This document shows, in pieces, positions 26,256 through 35,993 of a stretch of DNA of 64,000 bases. Origin of the DNA: Vibrio comitans (lineage in GTDB: Bacteria > Pseudomonadota > Gammaproteobacteria > Enterobacterales > Vibrionaceae); the NCBI GenBank assembly GCA_024346835.1, contig AP024866.1:372001-436000 (forward strand), read 5' to 3'. Position numbers and translations under genes: made by a program. The notes beneath the pieces were generated by a model. The model made no database searches and had not been told where the DNA came from. It saw only the letters and a list, made by a program, of their open reading frames with translations. Position 1 is the stretch's first letter, and each line of letters opens with the position of its first letter.

Positions 26256-26966
26256 TTACTGTTTATTTGAATAGTCTCGCGCACCGAAAATGGCAGTGCC
26301 GATACGAACCATAGTGCTACCGGCTTCGATGGCGGCTTCCATATCACCGCTCATGCCCATAGATAAGGTATCTACTTGAGGATATTGGGCTTTAATTGCT
26401 TCAAACAAGTCTTTGAGCTGATTAAACGCCTGCAGTTGTTCCTCATAACTTGCAACAGCTGCGGGAATGGACATTAATCCGCGCAAGTTGAGGTTTGGTA
26501 GTGAGTCAATAGAAGCGGCTAACTCCAATGCTTGCTGAGCGGAAATGCCGGACTTACTTGCTTCACCACTGGTATTGACTTGGATGAGTACCTGCAATGG
26601 CTCTTTACCATCAGGCCTTTGGTCATTAAGGCGCTGTGCAATTTTAGCTCTATCAATAGAGTGAACCCAGTCGAAGTTCTCACTAATAGGGCGTGTTTTA
26701 TTGGATTGTATTGGTCCAATAAAGTGCCATTCTATGTCGAAGTCGCTATGATGTTCTTGAAAGTATTGAACTTTTTCAACGCCTTCTTGCACGTAGTTCT
26801 CGCCAAATTGGCACTGACCTGCAATACAAGCATCTACAATTGCCTGGTTGGGCTTGGTTTTACTTACTGCAAGAAGTTGCACGGAATCAGTTGCGCGCCC
26901 AAACTTACGTTCAGACTCTTTAATCTGCTGATGAATATGTTCTAAATTTGATTGGATTGTCTGCAT
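26256..26966 (-). CDS. yggS: PLP homeostasis protein, YggS/PROSC family
   Basis: 236 aa, a monomeric PLP-binding TIM barrel without known enzymatic activity that balances B6 vitamers. K36 in LLAVSKTKP is the PLP-binding lysine; FGENYVQEG and SMGMSGDMEAAI are family motifs. First gene of the six-gene minus-strand operon. Its start codon is 24 bp from that of the divergent pilT. Confidence 0.97.
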   Translation of the reverse strand: MQTIQSNLEHIHQQIKESERKFGRATDSVQLLAVSKTKPNQAIVDACIAGQCQFGENYVQEGVEKVQYFQEHHSDFDIEWHFIGPIQSNKTRPISENFDWVHSIDRAKIAQRLNDQRPDGKEPLQVLIQVNTSGEASKSGISAQQALELAASIDSLPNLNLRGLMSIPAAVASYEEQLQAFNQLKDLFEAIKAQYPQVDTLSMGMSGDMEAAIEAGSTMVRIGTAIFGARDYSNKQ

Positions 26967-26990
26967 AGTTTTGACTTAACAGGAAATTTT

Positions 26991-28037
26991 ATGGATATCA
27001 CCGAATTGCTTCGCTTTAGTGTAAAGCATAATGCCTCAGATCTACATCTTTCATCGGGACTACCGCCAATGGTAAGGATTGATGGCGATGTGAGACGCTT
27101 GGAAATGCCTGAATTTAGTGAAGCTGAGGTACACGATCTTATCTTCGACATTATGGATGATGCGCAGCGAAGTGAGTTTGAATCAAATCTAGAGTTAGAT
27201 TTCTCAATTGAACTGGGTGGCGTTGGCCGTTTTAGGGTTAATGCCTTCAACCAAAGTCGTGGCGCTTCTGCGGTGTTCCGAACCATACCCACAACCATTC
27301 CAACTCTTGAGCAACTTGATTGCCCTCCAATATTTGAAAAAATAGCCAATTATGAGAAGGGGCTAGTCTTAGTCACTGGACCTACGGGGTCGGGTAAATC
27401 AACCACCCTAGCAGCCATGGTTGACTACATTAATCGTCATCACAACAAGCATATCTTAACCATTGAAGATCCTATTGAGTTTGTCCATCAAAGCTCAAAG
27501 TGTCTGATTAACCAAAGGGAAGTGCATCGTGATACACATAGCTTTAAAGCCGCACTTCGCTCAGCATTACGTGAAGACCCTGATGTGATTTTGGTGGGGG
27601 AGCTTCGTGACCAAGAAACCATAAGCCTTGCCCTAACCGCAGCAGAAACGGGGCATTTAGTTTTTGGCACTCTACACACGAGTTCTGCAGCAAAAACCAT
27701 AGACCGTATTATTGATGTATTTCCTGCGGGTGATAAAAACATGGTCCGTTCTATGTTGTCGGAATCACTGCGCGCCGTTATCGCACAAAAACTTCTAAAG
27801 CGTATTGGAGGAGGGCGAGTGGCATGTCATGAGATCATGTTAGCGAACCCAGCTATTCGAAACCTTGTTCGGGAAGATAAGGTGGCGCAGATGTACTCAA
27901 TTATCCAAACTGGCGCGGCTCAAGGCATGAGAACGATGGAGCAGTCGGTAAATCAACTGATGCAACAAAACCTAGTTAGCCGAGAAGAAGCTGAGGCCAA
28001 AGTAGAAATACAAACTGGCTTAGGTACAGGCTTTTAA
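26991..28037 (+). CDS. pilT: Type IV pilus retraction ATPase PilT
   Basis: A hexameric cytoplasmic motor that depolymerises type IV pili. ATG at 26991 (MDITELLRFSVKHNASDLHL) with AGGA upstream gives 348 aa; the longer frame overlaps the yggS start. Walker A GPTGSGKST, Asp box EDPIEFVH, AIRNLVREDK (AIRNLIRE-type retraction motif) and LRDQETISLALTAAETGHLVFGTLHT are present. It is followed 29 bp later by pilU. Confidence 0.97.
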   Translation: MDITELLRFSVKHNASDLHLSSGLPPMVRIDGDVRRLEMPEFSEAEVHDLIFDIMDDAQRSEFESNLELDFSIELGGVGRFRVNAFNQSRGASAVFRTIPTTIPTLEQLDCPPIFEKIANYEKGLVLVTGPTGSGKSTTLAAMVDYINRHHNKHILTIEDPIEFVHQSSKCLINQREVHRDTHSFKAALRSALREDPDVILVGELRDQETISLALTAAETGHLVFGTLHTSSAAKTIDRIIDVFPAGDKNMVRSMLSESLRAVIAQKLLKRIGGGRVACHEIMLANPAIRNLVREDKVAQMYSIIQTGAAQGMRTMEQSVNQLMQQNLVSREEAEAKVEIQTGLGTGF

Positions 28038-28066
28038 TTGCTGGCGAAACAGATAAGGGGAAGACC

Positions 28067-29170
28067 ATGGAATTAAAAGAACTGCTAGATGCGATGATAG
28101 AGCATAAGGCATCGGATCTGTATATCACCGTAGATTCTCCTTGTATGTTTCGAGTTGATGGAGAGCTTCAGCCTTTTGGGGAAAAGCTACATCAGTCAGG
28201 GGTGACCGCTATTCTTGATAGCATCATGGATAACGATAGGCGCAAAGAATATCGCGCCATTCGAGAGGCAAACTTTGCCATAGAAAGTGAATCAGGACGC
28301 TTTAGGGTCAGTGCTTTCTTTCAGCGAGATCTTCCCGGTGCCGTTATTCGTCATATTGAAACCAATATTCCGTCTTTTGATGAGCTTGGCTTGCCTGATA
28401 CGTTGAAAGATCTCGCTATGGTAAAGCGTGGCTTAGTGCTGGTGGTTGGTGCTACGGGATCAGGAAAATCCACAACTTTGGCTGCTATGGTCGGGCATAG
28501 AAATCAACACCAGCGAGGGCATATTCTTACGGTAGAAGACCCTATAGAGTTTGTGCATCAACATCAAAATAGCATAGTCACGCAGCGTGAGGTTGGGTTA
28601 GATACCGAGAGCTATGAAATTGCACTAAAGAACTCTCTACGACAAGCGCCAGATATGATTGTCATTGGGGAGATTCGAACGCCTGAAACTATGCGTTATG
28701 CCATGACCTTTGCGGAAACTGGTCACCTGTGCGTTGCAACCTTGCATGCAAACAATGCTAATCAAGCACTTGAACGGATTTTACATTTAGTCCCCCAAGC
28801 TCAACGAGAGCACTTTTTATTAGACCTCTCTCTTAACCTGAAAGGGATCGTAGGTCAGCAATTGCTGAAAGCAAAAGATGATAGTGGGCGTCATATTGCA
28901 CTAGAGATCTTATTGGTGACACCTAGGGCTTCGGATCTTGTTCGTCAGGGAGAGATCGCAGAGATCAAGAATTACATGGCGAAGACCAAGCAAGAAGGAA
29001 TATGTACCTTTGATCAATCGCTGTTTGATTTAGTGGTGCAGGGTAAGGTCAGTGAGGAAGAGGCTTTGCGAAGCGCAGATTCTGCAAATGACCTGCGCTT
29101 GATGCTAAAAAATCATCAGGGGACGAGCAGTAGTGGCCCGTTAGATGATATTAAAATTGATATGGGGTGA
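28067..29170 (+). CDS. pilU: Type IV pilus accessory retraction ATPase PilU
   Basis: 367 aa, a PilT paralogue that supports forceful retraction together with PilT. Walker A GATGSGKST, EDPIEFVHQHQNS, GEIRTPETMRYAMTFAETGHLCVATLHANN. The start ATG at 28067 follows AGGGGAAGACC. It ends 3 bp from the convergent yqgF stop, with no terminator between. Confidence 0.97.
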   Translation: MELKELLDAMIEHKASDLYITVDSPCMFRVDGELQPFGEKLHQSGVTAILDSIMDNDRRKEYRAIREANFAIESESGRFRVSAFFQRDLPGAVIRHIETNIPSFDELGLPDTLKDLAMVKRGLVLVVGATGSGKSTTLAAMVGHRNQHQRGHILTVEDPIEFVHQHQNSIVTQREVGLDTESYEIALKNSLRQAPDMIVIGEIRTPETMRYAMTFAETGHLCVATLHANNANQALERILHLVPQAQREHFLLDLSLNLKGIVGQQLLKAKDDSGRHIALEILLVTPRASDLVRQGEIAEIKNYMAKTKQEGICTFDQSLFDLVVQGKVSEEEALRSADSANDLRLMLKNHQGTSSSGPLDDIKIDMG

Positions 29171-29173
29171 GGA

Positions 29174-29599
29174 TCACTCGCCCCATTGGCTTTCGAACCA
29201 GCTTTCTAAGATGACCACTGCTGATTGGCAGTCAACATTGCCCTTGCTTAGGGCTTTGTAGCCGCCCATGGCAAATAGGTCAGCTCTTGCTTCCGTAGTA
29301 GAAAGCCTTTCATCGTGGAGTTCTACTTGTACTCCAAATCGACCATGAATTCGCTGAGCAAATTTCTTTGCTCTTGGAGTAATGGTCTTTAGGTCTTTAC
29401 CATGCAAGTCTGTTGGTAGACCTACAACCACAAGATCCGGTTTCCACTCTTCTAACTGTGCGCCAATGTCATCCCAATTGGGGATGCCATCTTTGGCCTT
29501 AAACGCCTTCAAAGGGGTGGCGGTACCTGTGATGTCTTGTCCGATGGCGCTACCAATGCTCTTGGTGCCATAATCAAACGCCATTATGGTTCTGCTCAT
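29174..29599 (-). CDS. yqgF: Putative pre-16S rRNA nuclease / Holliday junction resolvase-like YqgF
   Basis: 141 aa, RNase H fold (RuvX/YqgF) that matures the 5' end of 16S rRNA. N-terminal [15 protein letters not shown] with the first catalytic Asp; [21 protein letters not shown] with the second acidic residue. The start overlaps the yqgE stop by 4 bp, so the two are coupled. Confidence 0.96.
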   Translation of the reverse strand: MSRTIMAFDYGTKSIGSAIGQDITGTATPLKAFKAKDGIPNWDDIGAQLEEWKPDLVVVGLPTDLHGKDLKTITPRAKKFAQRIHGRFGVQVELHDERLSTTEARADLFAMGGYKALSKGNVDCQSAVVILESWFESQWGE

Positions 29600-30156
29600 G
29601 CATGTCCTGCTTGTGTTGATAATTGAGACGCGTCTATGCCTAGCGACTGCACTGCGCTAGCCCAGCGGTCTTGTACCGGTGTGGTAAAGATAATATTGGG
29701 GTCAGCTTCCATCGTTAACCACGAGTTTTCAGCCAACTCATTTTCCAGTTGCCCAGGTTCCCAGCCTGAATACCCCAGTGTGACAAGGTATTGGTCTGGT
29801 TCTTCTTGGGTTCCCAATACTGACAATATGTCTTTAGATGTTGTCATCGTTAGGCCATTGGCCATTTCTATGCTTGATTGGTAACTGCCCTTAGGCTGAT
29901 GAAGAATAAAACCTCGGTCTTCTGCTACAGGGCCGCCATTGTGCACAGGTTGTTTTAGGCTATCACCTGCTTGGATATGCTCTGATTTCAGTTCTACCTG
30001 TTTCAACATACCACCGACAGTGATGTCGATAGGGGCGTTGATCATGATACCCATAGCGCCATTTTCATTGTGCTCACAGATATAGATAACAGAGCGTTTG
30101 AAATAGGGGTCTTGCATTGACGGCATGGCTACTAAGAAGTGATTAGTAAGGTTCAT
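29596..30156 (-). CDS. yqgE: UPF0301/AlgH family protein YqgE
   Basis: 186 aa. N-terminus [40 protein letters not shown] is the family signature, and [11 protein letters not shown] is near the C-terminus. The molecular function is not established. It is paired with yqgF and is downstream of gshB, from which it is separated by a terminator-like hairpin. Confidence 0.96.
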   Translation of the reverse strand: MNLTNHFLVAMPSMQDPYFKRSVIYICEHNENGAMGIMINAPIDITVGGMLKQVELKSEHIQAGDSLKQPVHNGGPVAEDRGFILHQPKGSYQSSIEMANGLTMTTSKDILSVLGTQEEPDQYLVTLGYSGWEPGQLENELAENSWLTMEADPNIIFTTPVQDRWASAVQSLGIDASQLSTQAGHA

Positions 30157-30165
30157 GCGCTACCT

Positions 30166-30195
30166 CCGAAAACAAGCCACCGCAGTGCGGTGGCT
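30166..30195 (-). terminator. Hairpin/terminator between gshB and yqgE
   Basis: Minus strand: stem AGCCACCGC / GCGGTGGCT with a 3-nt loop followed by TGTTTTC. The U-tract is interrupted, so termination may be partial. Confidence 0.65.
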
Positions 30196-30223
30196 ACGCG
30201 TTATGCCAAGACGTGCTGTCGAG

Positions 30224-31171
30224 TTATTTGCCGATGCGTCGCTCAATAGCGTCCATCAGTTTGCCTGTGATAGAAATACCAAACTCAGTTTCAATCTCAA
30301 CAATACAGGTTGGGCTAGTGACATTGATTTCCGTCACCTTATCGCCGATTACGTCTAGACCAACAAAGATCAATCCTTTCTCTTTAAGTGTAGGACCTAT
30401 CGCATTGGCTATCGCAAAATCTGTGTCACTTAAAGGACGAGCTTCACCACGTCCGCCGGCAGCCAGGTTACCGCGAGTCTCGCCTTTGGCTGGAATACGG
30501 GCTAGGCAGTAAGGCATTGGCTCACCATCAACGATCAAAATGCGTTTGTCACCATTACTGATGTCAGGTACGAATGCTTGTGCCATTGCGTAATTTTGTC
30601 CGTGATTAGTCAATGTTTCTATTATGACTGATACGTTTGGATCGCCGTCTTTTACACGGAAGATAGATGCGCCGCCCATACCATCAAGTGGTTTAAGGAT
30701 CACATCGCCGTGTTCTTGTTGGAAGGCTTTGATCTTCTCAGCCTTGCGCGTCACGATAGTGGTTGGGGTCATGTCTGCAAACCAAGCTGTGTAAAGCTTT
30801 TCGTTGCAATCGCGCAGGCTTTGAGGTTTGTTGACGATCAGTGTGCCTTCAACTTCAGCGCGTTCTAGAATATAGGTTGCGTAAATATACTCAGTATCAA
30901 ACGGAGGATCTTTACGCATCAATACTGCGTCTAACTCAGAGAGTTTAATGGTTTGCTCTGAAAGGAATTCATACCAAGAATCGGCGTTTTTCTCGACTCT
31001 CAGGGTTTTAGTATCAGCGACCGCTACACCTTGATCTAGGTGTAGATCGTCCATTTCCATATAGTGGATCTCGTAGCCACGTTGTTGTGCCTCGAGAAGC
31101 ATGGCAAAACTTGAATCTTTCTTAATGTTGATGGACGAGATAGGGTCCATCACTATGCCGATCTTGATCAT
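30224..31171 (-). CDS. gshB: Glutathione synthetase
   Basis: ATP-grasp enzyme that joins gamma-glutamylcysteine and glycine. 315 aa. MIKIGIVMDPISSINIKKDSSFAMLLEAQ is the typical start. VILKPLDGMGGASIFR is the ATP-binding loop and NVTSPTCIVEIE is near the C-terminus. It lies 9 bp downstream of rsmE. Confidence 0.98.
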   Translation of the reverse strand: MIKIGIVMDPISSINIKKDSSFAMLLEAQQRGYEIHYMEMDDLHLDQGVAVADTKTLRVEKNADSWYEFLSEQTIKLSELDAVLMRKDPPFDTEYIYATYILERAEVEGTLIVNKPQSLRDCNEKLYTAWFADMTPTTIVTRKAEKIKAFQQEHGDVILKPLDGMGGASIFRVKDGDPNVSVIIETLTNHGQNYAMAQAFVPDISNGDKRILIVDGEPMPYCLARIPAKGETRGNLAAGGRGEARPLSDTDFAIANAIGPTLKEKGLIFVGLDVIGDKVTEINVTSPTCIVEIETEFGISITGKLMDAIERRIGK

Positions 31172-31180
31172 TAATTTCTC

Positions 31181-31912
31181 CTAGCCAAGATCGCCAAAGC
31201 GAACTTGGAGTGCGGTAATTGCAGTAAGGGCGGCTGTTTCTGTTCTGAGAACGCGCGGCCCTAACAGGGTTTGTTCGAAGTTATGTTCAGTGGTCATGTC
31301 GATTTCAGAGCCAGATAGCCCACCTTCTGGACCAATCAGTAACTTAACGTGTTTGATTGGCTGGGGAAGGGTGTTAATTGAGTAGGGCGCTCTAGGGTGA
31401 AGGTTGAGCTTAAGCCCTTGATACTCTTCGCCACACCATTCCTCTAACTGCATAATGGGTCTAATCACGGGAACGGTATTACGACCACTTTGCTCACAAG
31501 CCGCAATAGCGATTTTCTGCCACTGCATGAGTTTTTTCTCAAATCGTTTAGCATCGAGTTTAACGCCACAACGCTCAGAAATAAGAGGGGTAATAGTATT
31601 GACGCCAAGCTCCACAGACTTTTGAATAGTGAATTCCATCTTGTCGCCGCGAGAAACGACTTGTCCTAGATGGATATCAAGTGGCGATTCGACACTGTGT
31701 TGCTGAGAACCTGTTATCTCAACCGCGACATTTTTCTTAGAAACCTCTGTAATAACAGCGGAATACTCTACATCGCTGCCATCAAACAAGGTAACCGCTT
31801 GTCCTGTCTGCATTCTTAATACACGACCAATGTGCCCTGCGGCATCATCACATAGCTGGACATGAGTGGCTGAAGACAAAGACTCAGGATGATATATCCT
31901 TGGTGTACGCAT
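31181..31912 (-). CDS. rsmE: 16S rRNA (uracil1498-N3)-methyltransferase
   Basis: 243 aa, SPOUT methyltransferase. [12 protein letters not shown] start; [25 protein letters not shown]; the knotted SAM-binding C-terminus [15 protein letters not shown] and [16 protein letters not shown]. Operon rsmE-gshB. Confidence 0.97.
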   Translation of the reverse strand: MRTPRIYHPESLSSATHVQLCDDAAGHIGRVLRMQTGQAVTLFDGSDVEYSAVITEVSKKNVAVEITGSQQHSVESPLDIHLGQVVSRGDKMEFTIQKSVELGVNTITPLISERCGVKLDAKRFEKKLMQWQKIAIAACEQSGRNTVPVIRPIMQLEEWCGEEYQGLKLNLHPRAPYSINTLPQPIKHVKLLIGPEGGLSGSEIDMTTEHNFEQTLLGPRVLRTETAALTAITALQVRFGDLG

Positions 31913-32006
31913 TAAATTCTTACCCGTAACTAACTGAACTCACTAAATATGGTTGCTATGGTAGCAAATAACAAGAGGTGTAGTGCAGTCTGATAGAGAT
32001 GAAATT

Positions 32007-32702
32007 TTAGTGGCGACACGCTTGTTCAACGAATGGGTTTGAATTGCCTTGCGCTTCAGAGATCAATTGATTGCGCTGGCACTCCCAGTCAGTCACAGCG
32101 TAGGTTTTGTTCCACGCTTGCATTAGCTTAATTTGCTGATCTGATAGGGTGATGGGATATTGCTTTTCCATATACAGATAGGTGCGGGCAATAGGTCCTC
32201 GAGATTGCTCTGGCGGCATCGCCTTGTCATCTTTAAAGCTTATCTGCATTTGACATTGGCCATAACTAACCCCGCGCTCCCCATTCCATTGGTTGAAATC
32301 AAAGTTAGAACGATCACCGTTCACTTCTCCAATCGCAGGCACGAGATTGTGGAGATCGGCTTCCATTTCTTTGTATATAGGGTCGCTTTTGGTGCAATTC
32401 GAACGGCCACCTTCTTGCCAGCATTGTCTTTGCTTACCTAGGTGTGCGGCCGGAACCACATGCTCCCATTCAATGCGGTTTGCTCGTCGCTCTTGTTTGC
32501 GAACTTGGTAACCGCAATCATCAAGTTGCGGGGTACCTTTTTTCCCTTGCCAATCTATCTTACATCCACAGTAAAAGGACTGCGGGTGTTGCTGATAGAT
32601 GCCAACAGCAAGCTGCTTAGACTTATAGAAGGATTGCGGTTTAGCATGAACCGATGAAGCCATAAGTACTAGGCTGATAATTGGGAAAATAAAGCGTATC
32701 AA
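32007..32702 (-). CDS. endA: Extracellular/periplasmic endonuclease I (Dns)
   Basis: 231 aa. Signal peptide [20 protein letters not shown], then the endonuclease I domain: [22 protein letters not shown] and the His-Asn active-site region [14 protein letters not shown], with [19 protein letters not shown]. Eight or so Cys residues indicate disulfides. Vibrio homologues (Dns) are secreted, degrade extracellular DNA and limit natural transformation. The gene lies between rsmE and sprT on the same strand. Confidence 0.95.
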   Translation of the reverse strand: MIRFIFPIISLVLMASSVHAKPQSFYKSKQLAVGIYQQHPQSFYCGCKIDWQGKKGTPQLDDCGYQVRKQERRANRIEWEHVVPAAHLGKQRQCWQEGGRSNCTKSDPIYKEMEADLHNLVPAIGEVNGDRSNFDFNQWNGERGVSYGQCQMQISFKDDKAMPPEQSRGPIARTYLYMEKQYPITLSDQQIKLMQAWNKTYAVTDWECQRNQLISEAQGNSNPFVEQACRH

Positions 32703-32821
32703 GAATAAACAACGTTAAGTGGGTAGAAACGGAGAGTAGGATAACGACCTTTAAGTGAATTGACCAGATTTTGTTCAATCAAGTGTGACGATAGTGCGGC
32801 GCACTCTATAAGAGATATCGA

Positions 32822-33316
32822 TTAGCTAAGTTGCTTACCAGTGAAAGCTAATTCAACACCACAGCTACGGCAAGAATATTGGCTCTCTTTACGCAGGACC
32901 TTGTTGTGACGGCGAATAGAGAGGGGATAGCTACGACAACCACATTGATATTCAAAGGTTTTACCTTGTACCGAGCTGACATCCATTGTGTGGGTTCGTT
33001 CAGGCTTAATACCAAACACTTTAACCATCACGTATTGCCACTCCTTGCCATGAGGCTTAACTCTCCCAAACACTTGATGGGTGATTAGATGCGCAAGTTC
33101 ATGTGGTAGCACTTCATCTATAAACTGCTGCTGGTTCTCAGCAAACAGTATTTTATTAAGCTTGATGGTATTGAGTTGCAGCAATGCCTTGCCAGCGGCT
33201 TTTCCTCGCATATCGACGTCTACTTGTGGCATTGGAAACCTTCGCTGGAAGTGTTGGTTTGCAATGTCTATCAGTTGTGCTGTTTTCTTGGAGAGCTGAT
33301 ATTGAGTTGGGGTCAT
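32822..33316 (-). CDS. sprT: SprT family zinc metalloprotease-like protein
   Basis: 164 aa. The zinc site H72-E73-x-x-H76 (LPHELAHLITH) is present, and the C-terminus carries a zinc-ribbon-like pair (CGC and CRSCG). SprT of E. coli is named for a stationary-phase phenotype; the Spartan homologues in eukaryotes cleave DNA-protein crosslinks. Conserved upstream of endA. Confidence 0.93.
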   Translation of the reverse strand: MTPTQYQLSKKTAQLIDIANQHFQRRFPMPQVDVDMRGKAAGKALLQLNTIKLNKILFAENQQQFIDEVLPHELAHLITHQVFGRVKPHGKEWQYVMVKVFGIKPERTHTMDVSSVQGKTFEYQCGCRSYPLSIRRHNKVLRKESQYSCRSCGVELAFTGKQLS

Positions 33317-33390
33317 TGGGTCTAATTTACTACCTGTTTATGCATGCACTCTAGCGCAATCTGCTTGTACAAAAAAGGTATAGAAAGCAT

Positions 33391-33416
33391 AAAAAAGGGA
33401 AGCGAATGCTTCCCTT
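33391..33416 (-). terminator. Terminator of the DUF2189 gene
   Basis: Minus strand: stem GGGAAGC / GCTTCCC with loop ATTC followed by six T, just after the stop at 33433. Confidence 0.85.
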
Positions 33417-33432
33417 ATGAAGGTTAATTAAA

Positions 33433-34227
33433 TTAGTGCTTTTTTTGAATGGTAGCGTGGTAGGCATGCCACGTACCATACCCAAGAATTGGCATCGTCA
33501 CTATCATGCCAATCCCGTAAGTGGCAAAACCTATCAGAACGCCACCACATATCATTGCAGCCCAAACAAGCATTGGCCCCGGATTATTACGAACGGCGTT
33601 AAAGCTAGTAAATACAGCTGTCATAATATCAACTCTGCGCTCTAGCATGAGTGGCATTGAGAATACTGAAATACTAAATACAACGGATGCTAAGATGAAC
33701 CCTGCAATGGAACCTGTGATGAGAAACGGAGCAAATTCAACGATGCTGGCACCTTCCACTGAAGGATAAAGCGCATGCAATAATGCCGCCACTCTCATCC
33801 AGAAGATCATTGCGACGACTAAAAGAACGGCGAAGCTCCATTGAGATGTTGAGTTTCTCCCAATAGCCTTCATTGAATGAAGTAAGCTCGGCTCTTTTCC
33901 TCGCTCTCTCGCCCAACTTGCGTCGTATAGGCCCAGAGCTAGGAAGGGACCGATTAGCATGTACACGATAAGTGCAGGGAGTATCACTAGGTGTGAATGG
34001 TTACCTTGCAAATAGATAAGCCCGACAATGCCAGCGGCAGCAGCGGCAAAGCAGACTCCGTAGAAAAGACTAATTAGCGGCGACTTAACCAGGTCATTAA
34101 GGCCTAGTGACAACCACTGGAAAGGGTCGCTAATGGTGATTTTGTTACATGGCAGTGTCTTTGCATAGTCACTGTCTTTGACTTTCGTCGTTTTCTGAAA
34201 GTCATCTTCATCGTATGTACGAGGCAT
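33433..34227 (-). CDS. DUF2189 family integral membrane protein
   Basis: 264 aa with about six membrane helices (LISLFYGVCFAAAAAGIVGL, LVILPALIVYMLIGPFLALG, WSFAVLLVVAMIFWM and three more) after a polar N-terminus of about 45 residues. DPFQWLSLGLNDLVKSPLISL is typical of DUF2189, a proteobacterial family of unknown role sometimes annotated as cytochrome c oxidase subunit I-like. Monocistronic by its flanks, with a GGAGGA ribosome binding site before the ATG. Confidence 0.85.
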   Translation of the reverse strand: MPRTYDEDDFQKTTKVKDSDYAKTLPCNKITISDPFQWLSLGLNDLVKSPLISLFYGVCFAAAAAGIVGLIYLQGNHSHLVILPALIVYMLIGPFLALGLYDASWARERGKEPSLLHSMKAIGRNSTSQWSFAVLLVVAMIFWMRVAALLHALYPSVEGASIVEFAPFLITGSIAGFILASVVFSISVFSMPLMLERRVDIMTAVFTSFNAVRNNPGPMLVWAAMICGGVLIGFATYGIGMIVTMPILGYGTWHAYHATIQKKH

Positions 34228-34445
34228 GGTAATCCTCCTGATTCTGTCCCGTAATGTTTACCCTCGATGCTTAGAGCAGCGCATCTCTATTAGAAAGACC
34301 AAGGGAGTTTGCCTGTTATTAATACGACCCTCTTGCTAAAAAAGCTGATCTATTTAACAGTTTGTTAACTTTTATAACTATCGTCTTGGATGGGATGAAT
34401 TACAAATTTTGTGCGGAAATTAATCAGAAGGAGGTAGATTTGAAG

Positions 34446-34475
34446 CAAAAAAAACCTCAGCACGATGGCTGAGGT
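34446..34475 (-). terminator. metK terminator
   Basis: Minus strand: stem CCTCAGC / GCTGAGG with a 6-nt loop followed by eight T, 23 bases after the metK stop. Confidence 0.88.
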
Positions 34476-34497
34476 CTTAGCAATATTTTTTACAAGC

Positions 34498-35652
34498 TTA
34501 CTTGATGCCAGCAAAGTCTTTAAGGATTGCAGCTTTATCTGTTGCTTCCCATGGGAACTCTTCGCGACCGAAGTGGCCGTATGCAGCCGTTTGCTTGTAG
34601 ATAGGCTGAAGTAGGTTCAGCATTTCTTGTAGACCGTATGGACGCAGGTCAAAGTTCTGACGTACTGCTTCGATGATGATGTCGTGAGAAACTTTCTCAG
34701 TACCAAATGTTTCAACCATGATAGATGTTGGATCAGCAACACCGATAGCGTAAGACAGCTGAATCTCACAACGGTCAGCCATACCCGCAGCAACGATGTT
34801 TTTCGCAACGTAGCGTGCTGCGTAAGCAGCTGAACGGTCAACTTTTGATGGATCTTTACCAGAGAATGCACCGCCACCGTGACGAGCTGCGCCGCCGTAG
34901 GTATCAACGATGATCTTACGACCTGTTAGACCACAGTCACCCATTGGGCCACCGATTACGAAACGACCTGTTGGGTTAATGAAGAAGTTAGTGTCTTTGT
35001 TGATCCACTCTGAAGGAAGTACTGGCTTAATGATTTCTTCCATTACCGCTTCACGTAGGTCAGGTGTGGTTACTGAATCACAGTGTTGAGTTGAAAGTAC
35101 CACTGCATCAATACCAACAATCTTACCTTGGTCGTACTGGAACGTTACCTGAGATTTAGCATCTGGACGAAGGAAGTCTAACTTGCCACTTTTACGAACT
35201 TCAGCTTGCTTCTTAACAAGTAGGTGAGAGTAAGTAATTGGTGCTGGCATTAGGATTGGCGTTTCGTTAGTAGCGTAACCAAACATGATGCCTTGGTCGC
35301 CAGCGCCTTGATCTTTGGGGTCTGCTTTATCAACACCTTGGTTGATGTCTGGCGACTGCTTACCGATAGTGTTTAGTACAGCACAAGAATCTGCATCAAA
35401 ACCCATGTCAGAGTGCACGTAGCCGATCTCACGTACTGTCTCACGTGTAATTTCTTCGATATCAACCCAAGCAGAGGTAGTGACTTCACCACCCACCATT
35501 ACCATGCCTGTTTTCACGTAGGTTTCACAAGCAACGCGAGCTTTTGGGTCTTGCTCAAGAATTGCATCTAGAACCGCATCAGAGATTTGGTCTGCGATTT
35601 TATCTGGATGGCCTTCTGATACTGACTCAGAAGTAAACAGGTGCTTAGCCAT
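34498..35652 (-). CDS. metK: S-adenosylmethionine synthase
   Basis: Makes SAM from methionine and ATP. 384 aa as usual. [22 protein letters not shown] start with ATP-binding [46 protein letters not shown] lies before the ATG. The upstream region carries a perfect MetJ box and a leader hairpin. Divergent from tkt. Confidence 0.98.
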   Translation of the reverse strand: MAKHLFTSESVSEGHPDKIADQISDAVLDAILEQDPKARVACETYVKTGMVMVGGEVTTSAWVDIEEITRETVREIGYVHSDMGFDADSCAVLNTIGKQSPDINQGVDKADPKDQGAGDQGIMFGYATNETPILMPAPITYSHLLVKKQAEVRKSGKLDFLRPDAKSQVTFQYDQGKIVGIDAVVLSTQHCDSVTTPDLREAVMEEIIKPVLPSEWINKDTNFFINPTGRFVIGGPMGDCGLTGRKIIVDTYGGAARHGGGAFSGKDPSKVDRSAAYAARYVAKNIVAAGMADRCEIQLSYAIGVADPTSIMVETFGTEKVSHDIIIEAVRQNFDLRPYGLQEMLNLLQPIYKQTAAYGHFGREEFPWEATDKAAILKDFAGIK

Positions 35653-35679
35653 GATGGGCTCCCTTATTTCTTAGTTAAG

Positions 35680-35704
35680 AAAAGACGCATCTTGGCGTCT
35701 TTTG
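35680..35704 (-). promoter_or_regulatory. Leader hairpin of metK
   Basis: Minus strand: AAAGACGC / GCGTCTTT 8-bp stem with a 6-nt loop followed by TCTT, about 30 bases before the ribosome binding site. It could be a weak attenuator. Alternatively its arms (AGACGCAT and similar) are degenerate MetJ half-sites. Confidence 0.4.
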
Positions 35705-35736
35705 AATCGTACTGTTTAGTAGGTGTTTCTACTTCT

Positions 35737-35744
35737 AGACGTCT
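35737..35744. promoter_or_regulatory. MetJ box upstream of metK
   Basis: AGACGTCT is a perfect match to the 8-bp met box bound by the MetJ-SAM repressor. The adjacent octamer on the left (CTACTTCT) matches at five of eight positions, consistent with cooperative tandem binding. It lies about 85 bp before the metK start. Confidence 0.6.
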
Positions 35745-35993
35745 ATTCTAATTTTGAATGTGTGAAATACAAGCTTTTTTACGATTTAAGTGAGCCAAAC
35801 GTTTGCGCTAGGTCACGTAAGTTTTTAATTAAAATAGTGAGATGTTAAACAAATTAATCTCTCATAGTTTGAATTTTGCTCGGGAAAGAGTTTGCAGTAA
35901 TAGAGGTGCTTTGCGACAATAACGACGCCCAACACCCTCAGTTGGGATTCAGGACTTATTTTTAATAAATTGCTTATGCATTCAGGAGCAGAC

